The translations under genes and the position numbers were made by a program. The notes under the pieces were generated by a model. That model was given only the letters and a program-made list of their open reading frames with translations, had not been told where the DNA came from and searched no databases. A stretch of 50,115 bases of DNA from Chromera velia (Eukaryota; Sar; Chromeraceae), in NCBI GenBank assembly GCA_018398765.1, contig JAHBMJ010000319.1:1-50115 (forward strand), in the 5' to 3' direction. Within the stretch, counting starts at the first letter, position 1; every line of letters starts with the position of its first letter. Shown here one piece after another: positions 12,601-24,100 of this stretch.

Positions 12601-13656
12601 TGGACTAGTGGAGGAAGGGCATGTCTGTCTCCTTGTGAAAGGCTGCTCCGTCGAGGCGCTTCCACCGGCGCAAGGATTGTTTTAATTTGCAATCAAAAGT
12701 AACACAAAAAAAAGAGGAAGAGCGCAGTTCCGCTCCCCGTTTATTTTTCCCTCCTTCCTTCTTTCCTTTGTTCCTACATACCTTCTTCATGTTGAAAGAC
12801 ACCGAGGGCATGCAGGCCAGCACAAAGAAAAAAGATGTTCCTCTGACTGTTTGCAGATCGGATGCTCCAGTCAGCAGAGGAACAGGAAAGAGTACAAAAG
12901 GTAGGTGAGATCGATTTCAAAAGACAAAGAAGAAAGGCAATCCTGAGAGAGACAGAGAGAGTGCATAGTCCAGCTGCGTGCAATTTGTGCTTTGCACTTC
13001 TGCCTGTCTCCCCCCCACTGAAATGCCGTACTGCCTCCTCTTTCTCCCCTGTACTCCTCTAGATCATCTTCCCAAACGGAATGTCTCTCTGCCCGTTAGC
13101 GCTTCTTGTTTGTCGTCTTCAATCCTTTCTGTAGTCTTTGCTCTTCATGTGATGCCATTTGCACCAAATTCTGACTGTGACTGCTTTTTTCCTTTCTAGA
13201 TTGGATGCCGAGGCCTTGAGAACACCTTTTTGTTTCACACATACGAACGTCGTGCACATCTTCATTATCCCTAACGTTTCCCTTTTCATCAACCCACACT
13301 CACAAGTTTTCAAATGTACGCTTGACGCAATTGATTGTTGATGCATCAATCACGTTGTTGCAGTACATCAAGGGGATCAAGACGAAGGTCAACGAGATCG
13401 AAGACATGGGGCATGTTCTCCCTCTCGTAAGTTCTCGTTCGTTTCTAACGGAGTCAGACAACTCGAACAGGACCCTGTTTTTTTATTGCCTATCTGTTTT
13501 GGATCAAGTTTGCGATATGTTGTGTTGCTCCTTTTTGGTCCCTTTAAGTGCGTAGAGGGAAGTGATGCGTCCTGTGCCCACCACGTCGTAGCATGAAGTT
13601 TCACCGGAAAGTCCTGGGTGGTTGTCTCTTTCAGGAGCCTGCTGCGATCTCAATGA

Positions 13657-13687
<31 letters not shown>

Positions 13688-13911
13688 TCCATGTCAAGGA
13701 AATGATCGAATTTCTGTCTTACCCTCTCTTCCACCTGCATTTTTTGGGAACTGATTATGAATCGATCAGGGGCCCTTCTCCGAGTTTGTAAAAAAACTGG
13801 TTTCTCTGTCATCGGACTTACAATTCTGGGTGTGTCTGATTCTTCACAAGCATTTATTTTTCTCTTCGATCATGTTTACAGGTGAAAACAGGAAAGGACT
13901 CCGGGAAGTGA
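6628..13911 (+). CDS. ODAD1: Outer dynein arm docking complex subunit (ODAD1/CCDC114/CCDC63, algal DC2 family), 17 exons
   Basis: Exons: 6628-6939, 7514-7611, 7835-7971, 8187-8359, 8668-8841, 9069-9122, 9591-9659, 9894-10058, 10539-10630, 10867-10958, 11176-11277, 11588-11663, 11929-12138, 12577-12587, 12857-12900, 13364-13426, 13882-13911. Together they make 1902 nt (633 aa plus stop), with every junction phase-consistent. Family hallmarks are visible: the ENRLEKALSKLN segment followed by an LR...D..R motif (~residues 107-138), and ATIKSTTGISDIEEIVK with EERNFSLLTFVNQVN (~285-320). Most of the first 400 residues are coiled coil. A Ser/Pro/Thr-rich head and a Gln/Gly-rich, low-complexity stretch flank the coils. 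The family forms the docking complex that anchors outer dynein arms to axonemal doublets. The tail after residue ~585 depends on an 11-nt microexon; without it the frame ends at TGA 12140-12142. Ten of 16 donors have C at +3. Confidence 0.85.
10375..10462. repeat. (CA)n microsatellite in an intron of the ODAD1-type gene
   Basis: An interrupted CA/ACGC dinucleotide tract lies in intron 8 between exons ending at 10058 and starting at 10539. It gives rise to spurious Thr-His and Val-Cys open frames on both strands. Confidence 0.9.
13662..13688. repeat. (CT)n microsatellite in the last intron of the ODAD1-type gene
   Basis: An uninterrupted TC run of about 26 bp lies in the intron between exons ending at 13426 and starting at 13882. 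Confidence 0.9.
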
Positions 13912-15060
13912 GCCAGCGGATCTATTCTTCCTGGAGCGAGAGACATGATTGACCGGAGAGGGCCAGTATGAAGCAAATCTAATGTGTACTGCTTGATCTT
14001 TCCTGTCTCAGAATGGTCTCTATTGCTGTGCCATACTGGACTCGTGGTTCGTTCAATTAACGGGTATAGCTCTTGACACAAGGACCCCTCAGGTGTACGA
14101 AAAACTTCTCGATCGGAGGTGGTTGCCTGGTCTGCCTGAAAGTGGCTCCATGAATTGAAGTGCAAGGTTTGAGTCTTTTTGATTCCTTCTCAAAGAAAGA
14201 GTCATATATTAAGACAAAAAGGCGCAACCAATCTATGTTCAAAGTTTTCAAGTACAGATTTTCAATTCCTAAGTGCCAGTGATACACTGGCAGTTAATTT
14301 TCTTTTAGTTTTTCTTTTGATTCTAATCGACTCATACATAATCCTACATATGATCTAATATGACTCACTATATCCAATATATGTTAAATGTATTCAAGTT
14401 GTTAACATTATAATTTGATGCTAAACCCGCATTGAATCTAGTTAAACTCATGTACTATAATTTAAATATGGCTTATTTCTTGGCTTATTTTTAGTTATTT
14501 AAATTATCAGTAGCTAGGTTATTCAATTCATCAGGTTTCTCATCATGAATCTATAAAAGCTCTAAGTACTGTCAGTTTGAACGTCCAACTTTTTATAGTT
14601 CGCGAGAAATCAACCTCCAAAGTTTAACCAAAATTAGTATACGTAATAATACCGTAATATATAGTTTTTTTCTAAATTACTTTAGTTTACTATTCTAAAT
14701 TACTTTAAAGTACTAACTTGAATTAAGCTAAATTCCTCAAAAATATTTATGTAAATTACTGAAACTTGCAGTACTCATTTAAATTATTTAAACTTGCAGG
14801 GCGGTTTTAGACTAGATTTTTTTTTATTCAACAATGATAATAATAATGATGATGATGATGTATGAGATTAAAGCCGGTGAGCCGTCTAGTGAGCCGTATA
14901 GATAAAATTAAATTAAATTTCAAGAAAAAACTTGCAGAACAATCCCCCAGATATTTCATCAATTTTGTTATTGCTGTATGCACAGACAGATCAACGAATA
15001 TATATATTATAGTATGTAGACAGATAGATAGCCGCACAAGAGAAGGTCTCTGACAAGGAA
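13912..15060. other. 3' flank of the ODAD1-type gene, then AT-rich spacer
   Basis: Sequence of mixed composition to about 14290 probably includes the 3' untranslated region. From 14290 to about 15060 it is AT-rich and CpG-poor, with many CTAG/TTTAAA words. A short ATG-rich (GAT/AAT) stretch sits at 14834-14863. No gene is seen. Confidence 0.55.
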
Positions 15061-15180
15061 ATCCTATTTGATGCTATGAAGGCCAATGGAGATCGAGTCC
15101 GCTGCTGTCACTTCATGCCTTTTCAATATAGATACGCAAATCTCACAGTGGAGGAAGAAGTTTACGATCATGTCAAATCC
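15061..15180 (+). pseudogene. Possible orphan coding fragment (~40 aa)
   Basis: One plus frame from about 15058 to TAG 15180-15182 reads like protein, with motifs such as LFDAMKANGD and LTVEEEVYDH, and is bounded by AT-rich non-coding DNA. It lacks an ATG at its start. It may be an exon of an undetected gene or debris of one. I do not recognise the family. Confidence 0.25.
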
Positions 15181-15230
15181 TAGTCCATCTCCGTGTACGG
15201 ACCCCCGAGGCCAGTTAAAAAGAAAAGTAA

Positions 15231-16150
15231 TTTAAAGTTTGCCTGCAGTAAAAACCAATGGCATGCACCACAGAGAGATTGCTATCACATATAAGAAGTA
15301 TGCAGTACATACATCGATGTATATTGCAATTAGTTCTGAAAGTTGGCTTCTTGTAAAACAGATGCGCCAAAAACGCTTTATAAAAGGACAAAAGCCACAA
15401 AAATGAAACAAAACTAAGCTAGAAAGAAAAAATGTCAAAAAAACAGATCGACGAGGTGGCATACAGGCAGGAAGACAGGCTGGTAAGTACTCCACTGAGC
15501 AGGCAGCAAGGCAGTAAACGATACAAGAGAGACGTAAGCAGACATTCCAATTATTTCCAGAGAGGCGGGATCAGTGAGACAGGGAAGCGTAGAGACATAC
15601 CTTAGAGCAGGCTGAGCCGCTACTGATGACTCTGGAACTGGATGGGTGTCTGGCAAGGTCGGAGACGCTCCTCCAGATGGCAGTCTCGATGTCCTCAACG
15701 ACCTTTCTCCGAAGTTTCCGCGTGTGTTTGCATTTATTAAAGAAAAAACTCTCAATCCAGATCAGTGTATGACTCTAGTGGGCAAGAGCCTGAAGTTTGC
15801 CTGCAACAAAAACCAGTGGCATGCACTATGGAGATATCACAATCACACATCAGAATTATGTACATCACAGTTAGTTTTCAAATTTGCTTCTTATAAAACA
15901 GATAGTATTGCTCCCAATGAAAGACTTTCTACAATGGGACAAACGTTAAAAACATTCAAAAACGTGAAACGAAACTAGTAATTTTGAAAAAAAAAAGTCA
16001 AAAAGGCAGACAGTCTGAGTAAGGGGTCGATCAACGAAGGCAGCATGCAGGCAAGAAGACAGGCCGGTAAGTACTCCACTGAGCTGATGGGAGGGCAATG
16101 AATGATACAAGAGAGACGCGAGCAGACATTCCAGTTATTCCTAGAGAGGC
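15231..16150. repeat. Imperfect tandem duplication, unit ~560 bp apart
   Basis: Copy A (about 15231-15567) and copy B (about 15790-16147) align along most of their length. Shared blocks include AAGTTTGCCTGCA, TGGCATGCAC, GGTAAGTACTCCACTGAGC and GATACAAGAGAGACG. The copies have diverged by many substitutions and indels. In both, a plus frame starts KFAC(S/N)KNQWHA with one synonymous difference (CAA/CAG), hinting at a former exon. Copy B sits in a 110-aa open frame (15646-15978) that has no family I know. Confidence 0.6.
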
Positions 16151-16170
16151 GAGAAAACGCAAAGGCAATG

Positions 16171-17383
16171 AGGCATACCTTGGAGCAGCCGCTCTTTTGC
16201 AGAATGGCTACTTTGTATGACTGAAGACAGAATAGTTGCTCTTTTGCCTGTCCGCCGGCCTTTCTGCCTACTCATTGCAAGGCCTGAAAGGACTAGATTG
16301 ACTGCTTGACTCACCATCGATGACATCGCAACGATGTCTTGCCTGTTCCCACACCCGTATAGTCATGGTTCACTAGGGCCTTCTCCCAGAATAGATCTAT
16401 ATGCATTTTAGTTTGTACCCCTACTGTACTCAAGATAAGAGAAAAAAGCAGGAAGCAATATCACGAAAATGCATATTTTTAACATAAGGTGACTTGGCCC
16501 ATTTGATTCCCCTTTCTAATTTCTATATACGTTGTTTTGAATTTACGTTTAGAAGAGGACTTTTTGGAAAAGTCTAAGTAAATACCACGACTGAGCGATT
16601 ATTCTTTTACGCACAGGTTCTGCAAATTTCAAGGAATGCTTTGTCAATTCAGTCTTCCGCGGATGCAGAAGAAAAGGTTGCAAAAGCTTCCTCGCGTCTG
16701 TCCAAATTGTAATACATGTGTACAACCAATAAAAAATAACAGCAAGACCAACAGTATTAAGGTAAATTTTGGGCTGCAATAGAACTAGGCTCACGGCGGC
16801 TGCTGTTGCTCTGCAGCCCCCCGATTGAGAGAGGCTAAGTAGTTAACTCAACGCCTCTTCCATCAGTTTCCCCCCCTCCCTTTGTATCCTTTTGCCCCTG
16901 TATGAATCCCTAGCCTGAATCCCTGATAGTGCCTGATAGGCGCTCAAAAGACTGCAGAAGAAGAAAATTAATAATTTTTATTATCTTTTCTATGAGTTAC
17001 AGCGGGAAGCCTTGTGCTTTCTGGGAGATGGGTGATGGCATGTAAAGAAAAAAAATATTGGTGGTCTTTTAAAAGATGCTGTAATCTTGTAATCCGTAAT
17101 CAGTTGTAAGAGACATACCATAAAAAGGGGGTATATAATTATTTTTTCCCGTAATCACACTTAATTTCACCCGATTGAAGCTTTTTAAGATGAACCACGT
17201 TCCTTTAGCCTGAAATGTTTATGTAATCTATGTTTTTATTATATGTTTTATATGATCTTACCTATAAAATCTTAGTCGTAATTGAAATAGTTGAATACCT
17301 TAGTTCCCAAGCACGCAAGGGCATGTGGAGACAAAAGATACGACTTTATCCCATGCACTAGTGAGCCTGGTCGATGGCACACT
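16171..17383. other. Intergenic DNA, AT-rich in its middle part
   Basis: From about 16400 to 17290 the sequence is AT-rich with no long open frame. A minus frame at 16549-16794 is Leu/Tyr-rich but has no support. Nothing else is seen. Confidence 0.5.
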
Positions 17384-17617
17384 CTACAAACAAGCCAACA
17401 CATTCTTGTGCAGGCTGGCACTAAGGCTGGCGGGCCAGCTGGCGGGACTTTTCAGTACATGAGAAGTGGGGGCAGGGGTATAGGTGTTGTATGCCACAGG
17501 GGCCACACACTGCGCATCGACGCCATACAAGGCCGACCCACATTCAACCCATGCACTAGCCTGCACGACATAGCCCACAAAAGTTGTAGGCATGCGCGTT
17601 GTCACCATATTAACCAT
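17384..17617 (-). CDS. Small hypothetical ORF (77 aa)
   Basis: ATG 17617 to stop 17384 encodes an Ala/Val/Ser-rich protein with two or three Cys and no recognised domain. Its composition is more protein-like than the His/Gly/Arg-rich frame on the opposite strand (17291-17698). A CGCG/GATCGAT/GCATGCAACATG cluster lies 120-280 bp upstream of its ATG, in the position seen for real genes. No intron is needed. Coding status is uncertain. Confidence 0.25.
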   Translation of the reverse strand: MVNMVTTRMPTTFVGYVVQASAWVECGSALYGVDAQCVAPVAYNTYTPAPTSHVLKSPASWPASLSASLHKNVLACL

Positions 17618-17735
17618 TCCGGTTCCTCATTAACACTGATCGATCTCTTTTTCCGGCCTGCATCTCCACTTATGGGAGCTCTGCAGTTAGTCAGATGATG
17701 AGTAAGTGTGGAGTCCTACCCTGTGGCGCCGCTCT

Positions 17736-17886
17736 CTGGACCCTCGCATGCGCTATATCTGAATGAGCCCGCGTGCCGACGCCAGGCTCCGCCGCCGCGC
17801 TTTATTTTGTACGTGTCGTGCGCGTCGATCAAAATTGTTAAAATCGATCGAGTCTGACCTTCGTATTCAAGCATGCAACATGTTAC
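17736..17886. promoter_or_regulatory. Composite promoter-like element without a clear gene
   Basis: GC-rich sequence with GCATGCGC (17748), GCCGCCGCGC, GTGCGCGTCGATC, ATCGATCGAG (17843-17852) and GCATGCAACATG (17871-17882). The arrangement matches the elements upstream of firm genes. It could serve the small minus-strand frame ending at 17384 or an unseen plus-strand gene. Confidence 0.35.
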
Positions 17887-20270
17887 TTAAGCAACGGATA
17901 GTATCGTTTGAGTCTGATGTCTGTTTACCATAGATCAAGAGAAATTGAGAGTCTGAGAGAGAAGAATGAGTAGAAACTGTGCATGATAGAATGCATCCAG
18001 CTGATTAGAATCCCACTGGGAGATCACGTTAGCGCTTAAACTAATATAGAGCCAAACCTCTTGTAAAGTGTTGCTTGAGTGAGTGTTGCTCACGTTCCTT
18101 CTCTAGATCTTCCCTAAGGTTCTTGTCCTCGCTTTATCTTCTGTCTGGACGCCATAAGGTGGCCGGACAGGGGAGACAAAGCATAAGACAAGATAATGTG
18201 AGACCAAAAAGTTTCTGCTATGCAGGAAGGGAGTTGCAGCCAGGCCCTGAGCCAGCGCTTATGATGCAAGCCCTGGCCAGACCTTTATTCCTATACCTTC
18301 ACTTCATTCTATGTCTCTACGCTAGCCACCGATGTCTGCACACTTTGTCGTATTCAGAAAATCTTAGAACACGACAATAGGAAGATCTGACATGCCTGCC
18401 AATGGTCTGTGGCGGTCTGTAGCCAAATCCGAGTTCAACTCTAAGTTGCCTACCTACGGGTAGCAAGTACATGCATTAGAGGCACGCGAGGCCACTTCGG
18501 TGAAGGAAAAAAGAGGGGGGAATTCAGATAAATTCAGTAGTGCACTCATCCTCATAGAGGACTGAACTATAAAAGACTAATCGGGAGGAAGGAAGAACGA
18601 AAAGTAGTGGACAGCTGAGGACGAAAATACTGGAAACAATCCAAAAATTAAACTGGAGGGCAGGCATCCAGTCAAGAGTGGACATCTCACGCAAATCATT
18701 CAGAGAAAAGACAAAAATGGAACCCAACATTACTTTCTCAACACAACCCACCCCAGAGGCCCTCTCATGAGAAAAATCTAAACGGCATTCGCGTCGGTAA
18801 GTAATTATCAAAGGACGTACACAGGATCTTTTCCTTGGAGTCTCAAATCAAGCAGTAAGTATGCAGGGCAGCACTTGGATCAAGTCCCCATACGCCCCCC
18901 TTTGACTTCCCGTTCTGTCACAGAAAAGGCACTTGATAAATCACTCAGCTTTCTCGCACACAGGCACTCCCCCCAAAATGCAAACATATGCACACAATCC
19001 AAAAGACCGATGAAAACAACCACACATGGGTATACAAGTAAGTACATCTTGAATAGACACACGCGTACATGACGTACAGACGTTCAGATGGACAGACAGA
19101 AGAAAGAGGCAGAATAAAAGAGATTGAGGGGAGCAGCAAGAACGGAGAGAGGGAAGAAAGAAAAGGAACAAAAGGAGTGAGACGGACGGAAGTGAGGAAG
19201 ACTGAGTGCCTGAAACTTTGAATGAATTGCAAGAAGGAGGGCGCGAAGGAGTCACAAGGAAGTAAGAGTGCGCCTGTGCAAGAGAGCGAGACAGAGAGAG
19301 ATCTGTCGCCCCTTCGTTTATTCACTTTGTTCGTTTTTGTTTCCCGTTTACTTGCAGTTTTCTCTTTCTTTTGGTTTTCCTCGTCTGAAGCCCCGGCACA
19401 TTGAATTCGTTTCTGCCGTGTGCAGTCTGAAGTGGTTTCTTCTGTTTTTTTTTGGGGGGGGGGGGGGGTTTACGAGAACTGCCGTCGCTTCGGACTCTTT
19501 CTCTTTTGTTTGGAGGCAGCGATTTTGTTTTGCTTCAATATGCCTTCCCTTTATTTTGTGTTTGCTTCTTTTCTTCGTTTTCTTTTAATTTTTTGTTTTG
19601 TTGGAAGCGCCCAAGGTCCATCGAGGGGAGTTCCCTGAGCGGAGCAGCCAGAGGAAGGGGGTTCCGTTGTGTTTGGTGACCCAGAACAGAGAAGGGGAAA
19701 TGATAAGGGGGGAAAGATACATGACAGCCGCAGCCTGAGACTACAGAGAGAAGCAGACCTGCCCTCTCCTTTCCAAGTCTATAGTAGAAATACGTTACTG
19801 CTATAGCTTTTGTGAGTCCGATCGAAGGCGTAGTGGGGCGCGATGACGTTGAAATGAAGGCGGACCTTTTACTTTTTCACCAACTCGAAGGGAGTCTCTC
19901 GGGTCTCATAGACAAACGGGCAGCCAGGTTATGTTTAACAGATGAGGTTGCGGCTTTCTAACTTAATTCAGAGGTAAAAGTTGAAGCTACTAAGCGTTAA
20001 ATGCAGTTCAGTCTATGAGTCAACGACGATGGTGACAAAACAAAATTCTTAAAAAAATATTTTAAAAACTCTTGAGGCAGTTACCGAGAAGAACAGTTGT
20101 TACTTGATTGCGATCTGGGAAACCAGGCGGGCTCCGGGGTGTGGTCTGAGCCTTAGAAGTGAAGCACACCCCTAGGCACACACCTCTATCATTTGCGGAG
20201 GCGACCTCTATAAGCTAGACAAAACGGCGACAGTTCTCTGAGGTACTACTAAATCACTTGTCACTTACTA
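17887..20270. other. Gene-poor region with low-complexity runs
   Basis: About 50% GC to 19700. It holds purine-rich stretches (19060-19290), a T-run followed by about 17 G (19446-19468), and several open frames dominated by Phe/Leu/Ser or Arg/Glu that look like simple-sequence artefacts. No family, start context or splice chain is convincing on either strand. Confidence 0.45.
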
Positions 20271-20800
20271 GATCACTGATCACTTAAATCAAACTTTGAG
20301 CCTTTCTATAGTTTATTAGTTACTAGTAATATAATTTTTAGTCCCAGACTCCTAGTGTTAGTTGGCTTTCCATGGTTGGAAATGTTCTATTCGCTGTATG
20401 GCTTAGTATATAACTACCTGCTAAACTTATTGTTGGTAGTAGTGTCAGTGCTTAGTGCCTGACCACAACGCTCAGCGTTCGGGCAAGAGCCTAGTTAATC
20501 CTCCAGGTATAAGATCTATAGCCTATTCTATCATATCAATCAATCTAGCTCTATATATTACTATAATATTAGCAGGTTTATATCATATAAATTGCCAGTA
20601 AATATAATATAAATAAAAAATTAAAAACATATATAAATTAAAAACCTAAATAAAATCTATTAGTTAAAAACATATTTCCTGGCACAGTTAGAAAGAATAT
20701 GACATAATCTAATAAATTATAAATCTATAAAAAATATAATTCACTAGAATACTATAGTATTATACTACTAGATATGTAAGACTTCTACGAGCAGTAAGCC
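20271..20800. other. AT-rich, CpG-poor block
   Basis: A compositional block resembling those at 2870-3780 and 36000-36900, with long A/T runs at 20570-20760. No gene is seen. Confidence 0.6.
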
Positions 20801-20804
20801 TAGC

Positions 20805-21083
20805 ATGGATCTGAAACGAAGTGTAGGGAGAACTCAGTGCAGCACTGAATGCTTGTGCCCTCTTATAGCTAAGCCTGCTGAGGTCTACTTTCATATTCCC
20901 GAGAGAAGGGATATTTCTATTTCTCACGAGTGCCGCGAACTGATCCTCTACTATAACACCCGTCTTGCTGAAGGCCCTTCTGCGGGGGTAACACAGGCTA
21001 CACAGGGCCGGCAGGCATCCGGAACCTCTGGACATGCCCTTAAGAAAGGCCGAAAACCAAATTTGAATCAGTCTAAGACATAA
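20805..21083 (+). CDS. Hypothetical 92-aa protein or terminal exon
   Basis: ATG 20805 to TAA 21081-21083. The first ~55 residues look like folded protein (for example AEVYFHIPERRDISIS and CRELILYYNTRL); the rest is a Gly/Thr/Lys-rich tail. It directly follows an AT-rich block with no promoter-type motif. The opposite strand is also open (20760-21194). It could be the end of an older gene whose 5' part is gone. I do not recognise it. Confidence 0.35.
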   Translation: MDLKRSVGRTQCSTECLCPLIAKPAEVYFHIPERRDISISHECRELILYYNTRLAEGPSAGVTQATQGRQASGTSGHALKKGRKPNLNQSKT

Positions 21084-21168
21084 ACATGTACAAGTCAGTC
21101 TGTAAAGAGAGAGACTACAGAGATTCAAGAGACGCCTCTGCGTGTGTGAACGCTTCTCCAAACGATTC

Positions 21169-24100
21169 CTATTCTGCATCATTGACCGCTCCATCGTCTG
21201 GACGGAGTATAAGTCTGCACAACCCCGACAACTTCCCTTTCTGAATAACTTGCGCTAGTCCATTCACTCCCGCTTTTACGTTACGACCCTCCCCCGCAAT
21301 TAATTTCATCTCCAGCTTTATTGGAGGGCCCACCCTTCCTTGGAAGAAACCCTCACAAAGAGGCACAAGACTCTTATTCATGCTCCAACATAGCTTCGCA
21401 CTGCAGAGGGAAGGCACCGTGTTGGTGCTCAAAACTTCTCCTAATGCTACACATCCCTCCATCATTTCTCCCCCCCCCTTCTCATGAGTCGTCACTTGCC
21501 AATCTGAGAGAGAGATCTCTGAGACACGAGAAACGCCCCCCACTCTTACTGTCTTTACTCCCTCTGCACAGCCCGAATCTCCTTGTGGGCAGAATGCTTC
21601 AAAAGAAGACGAGACCGTTCGGCCTCTACAGAGGAGTTCATGAGGACACCTCTTCTTCGGAGATCATTCTTAAGTACGCATCTATCCTCTTCCGCATAAG
21701 GGAAAAGGGCCCCCTTGATGGCCTCAAACTCTTTGTTAGACTCATCAGAAAAGCCGCATCAGAAAAGCCCACCGCAACTGAATCTGCACACATCAATCCG
21801 TCCGTCCATTTATACATTCAAAAAAACATATCAACCAATCGGTGAACACGAGAGCAAAAAGACAAAAAGAGAAGAAGGAACGGAAAGAAAAAAAACGTGC
21901 TTGATGAAATCTGAATCTCTCTCTTCATTTTATGGAAGGAAAAGAATTAAGCAAGCAGGCAAAACAAGCATATCCAGTATGGAAAGAAAGTCTTAGATGT
22001 GTGGAGGACCCAATGGAAGGACGTAGCCGCTTTTTACTCACCAAATCCGAGTGGAAACAGTACGCTAAACGAGATGAAACAGTGTCCACAATAACTCAGA
22101 GGGACCGGACAAGAGACAACAAATAAACGAGATCGATTGAGAGAAACAAGCACCAACTGACCTCTCGAGGAGAAAGACGCACACCCTCAGCCCTTTTACA
22201 CCTTAACACTGCACAGAGAACAGTCCCCGAATGGATTTTATAGTTCTGCACATACGTTTTGTACTCCCCAAACTCCACTCTCCCTCTCTTGAGCAGGCAC
22301 TTCTTCTGCCTGTATAGCCACACCTAGAGCCACGCACGCGCCTTAGCCTCAAGAGGCATCAGGTAACCCCTGAATCGTTTATGAGACTCAAAACGCTGAA
22401 GGCACACATGGGCAGGAGTCCCTCCCCCCAGTTTCTATGCCCATACCACATGCCATGCGCCTCCTCTGACAAGAGGCGGGGGTGCACTGAATCGCAAAGG
22501 GTGGAGGGGGAGAGGAAAAGTCTTTAGGTCAAGCAATTCAAGATATGTCTCTTTCTCTTTCTCCTTCTCCTCTTTTCCCAGGTCTACCTATATCGAGAGT
22601 TTCCCTTCTCGGAGTCTTTCTACATTCATTACGGTGCAGAGGTTCAAGTTAGGATCAAGTTGGGGTACAGAGTCAGGAAAGTCGGGTAACCATTCTGCCT
22701 GTGCAAGGGCGAGTGGGTTCTCTGTCTCGTCACTAGTCTCATCAATCAGACCAAATAATAGAGCGCTTGGTCGCCACTCCGGTTTGGCTCTGGTTTTGTC
22801 CTTCACGGCCGCTTCTCTGAGCACTTCCTCAATTGAGAATGGGCTGTCTCGAGGCGATGGGCTGGGGGGCTGGGCAGCTGCTCTGGCAGGCTGAGGCAGG
22901 GTCCGTAGGGACTACACCTTGGATGCTGCAGGCAGGTAGGATCAGGCAGGCATGTGTGAGGTATATTGATATGCATTGGAACGGTACAGAAGTTTCAAAC
23001 ATATTCAACGTGGTTATACACCGACCGAGAGACGGAAGTCACCTGACACACATCTAACAGAGTACGACAATATCACATACACATGGATCTGTTTCCCTTT
23101 CCCCCAGAAATCAATTCATCCTGAGTCAGACTCACCGGAATATGTTCTTAGACAGAAAGAAGCCGGCGAAGGGAACCTTTCCTCCCCAGAGCTCCTCCCC
23201 CCATCCCTTCTCACCGGAACACTTTGTCCCCTCCACTTTTTGCCCACCACACAGAAGGACTGTCCCCTATCTGATAGGTTAAGTGCCTTTCCTCGTACCT
23301 CTACCCTCTGCTGGAGATAAAGAAGGGAAACCTAGAGAGAAACGTATGGGCCGTATTCGTTGAACTTGTCTGTCCACAGCTTCCACTTTCCGCCCACCCC
23401 TCCCATCAGAGGCTGTGGAGGAGTCGACAGGGAAACTTCCATCATAGAGGGCAAATGGCCCTTGAAGCCCCCGAGGGCAAGGGCAGAGGGGCCCACCCCC
23501 CTGTCCACCGCCAACTCTGCCTTTTCCGTCCCTGGCTTGAACGAAGTCTCCCATGGGACTGGGTCTTTCTTTCCCTCCACAATCTTGATCCCCCCCTCCT
23601 TTGAAGAGTCAATGCGCATCTGCCAGCACCATAGGACTTTTCTGATTTCCCTGTGAAGACGAATCTGCTTCCCCTTTTCATCCCATGTACAGTTGTCAAA
23701 ACGTAAAATGTTACAACTCAAATGAAAGAAATCGTAGTGCACAAAACGATCGGTCGCAGGGAGATACGGAGAGTTAAAGGAAGTTTGAGGCACGCAGACA
23801 GCAGAAAGATGAACGGAAACTCTGCCTCCCTCTTTCTTTTATGGAGCAACGGTACTTTCATGTGTCTCGCTAACCGCTACATCCACTTCCTGTTGGTATG
23901 CCTCACCAATCTTCTCTTCCTTACCATTAACCATCACCTCAGTGCTGCGTTGCACAACCACCCCCCTGGTAAGGGAAGCTGAGGGGGCCAACTCGGCACC
24001 CTTCTCCCCAGGGGGCACTGCCTGAAGAGGGCGTGTGGGTGACTTTGGAGAAGCAGATCTGAGGAGGGTGCAGTCTGACTCTGCAGCAATAGTCAGAGGA

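Noticed and set aside
12577-12685. Reading straight from 12577 to the stop near 12685 as the last exon of the ODAD1-type gene
   Set aside because: It would ignore a GTCAGT donor at 12588 that leads to three further phase-consistent exons; still possible as an alternative 3' end.
17291-17698. 135-aa plus-strand frame
   Set aside because: His/Gly/Arg-rich composition, no domain, and the opposite strand has the more protein-like frame with an ATG and an upstream motif cluster.
19268-19679. Phe/Leu/Gly-rich frames near 19.3-19.7 kb
   Set aside because: They follow T-rich and poly-G runs; simple-sequence artefacts.
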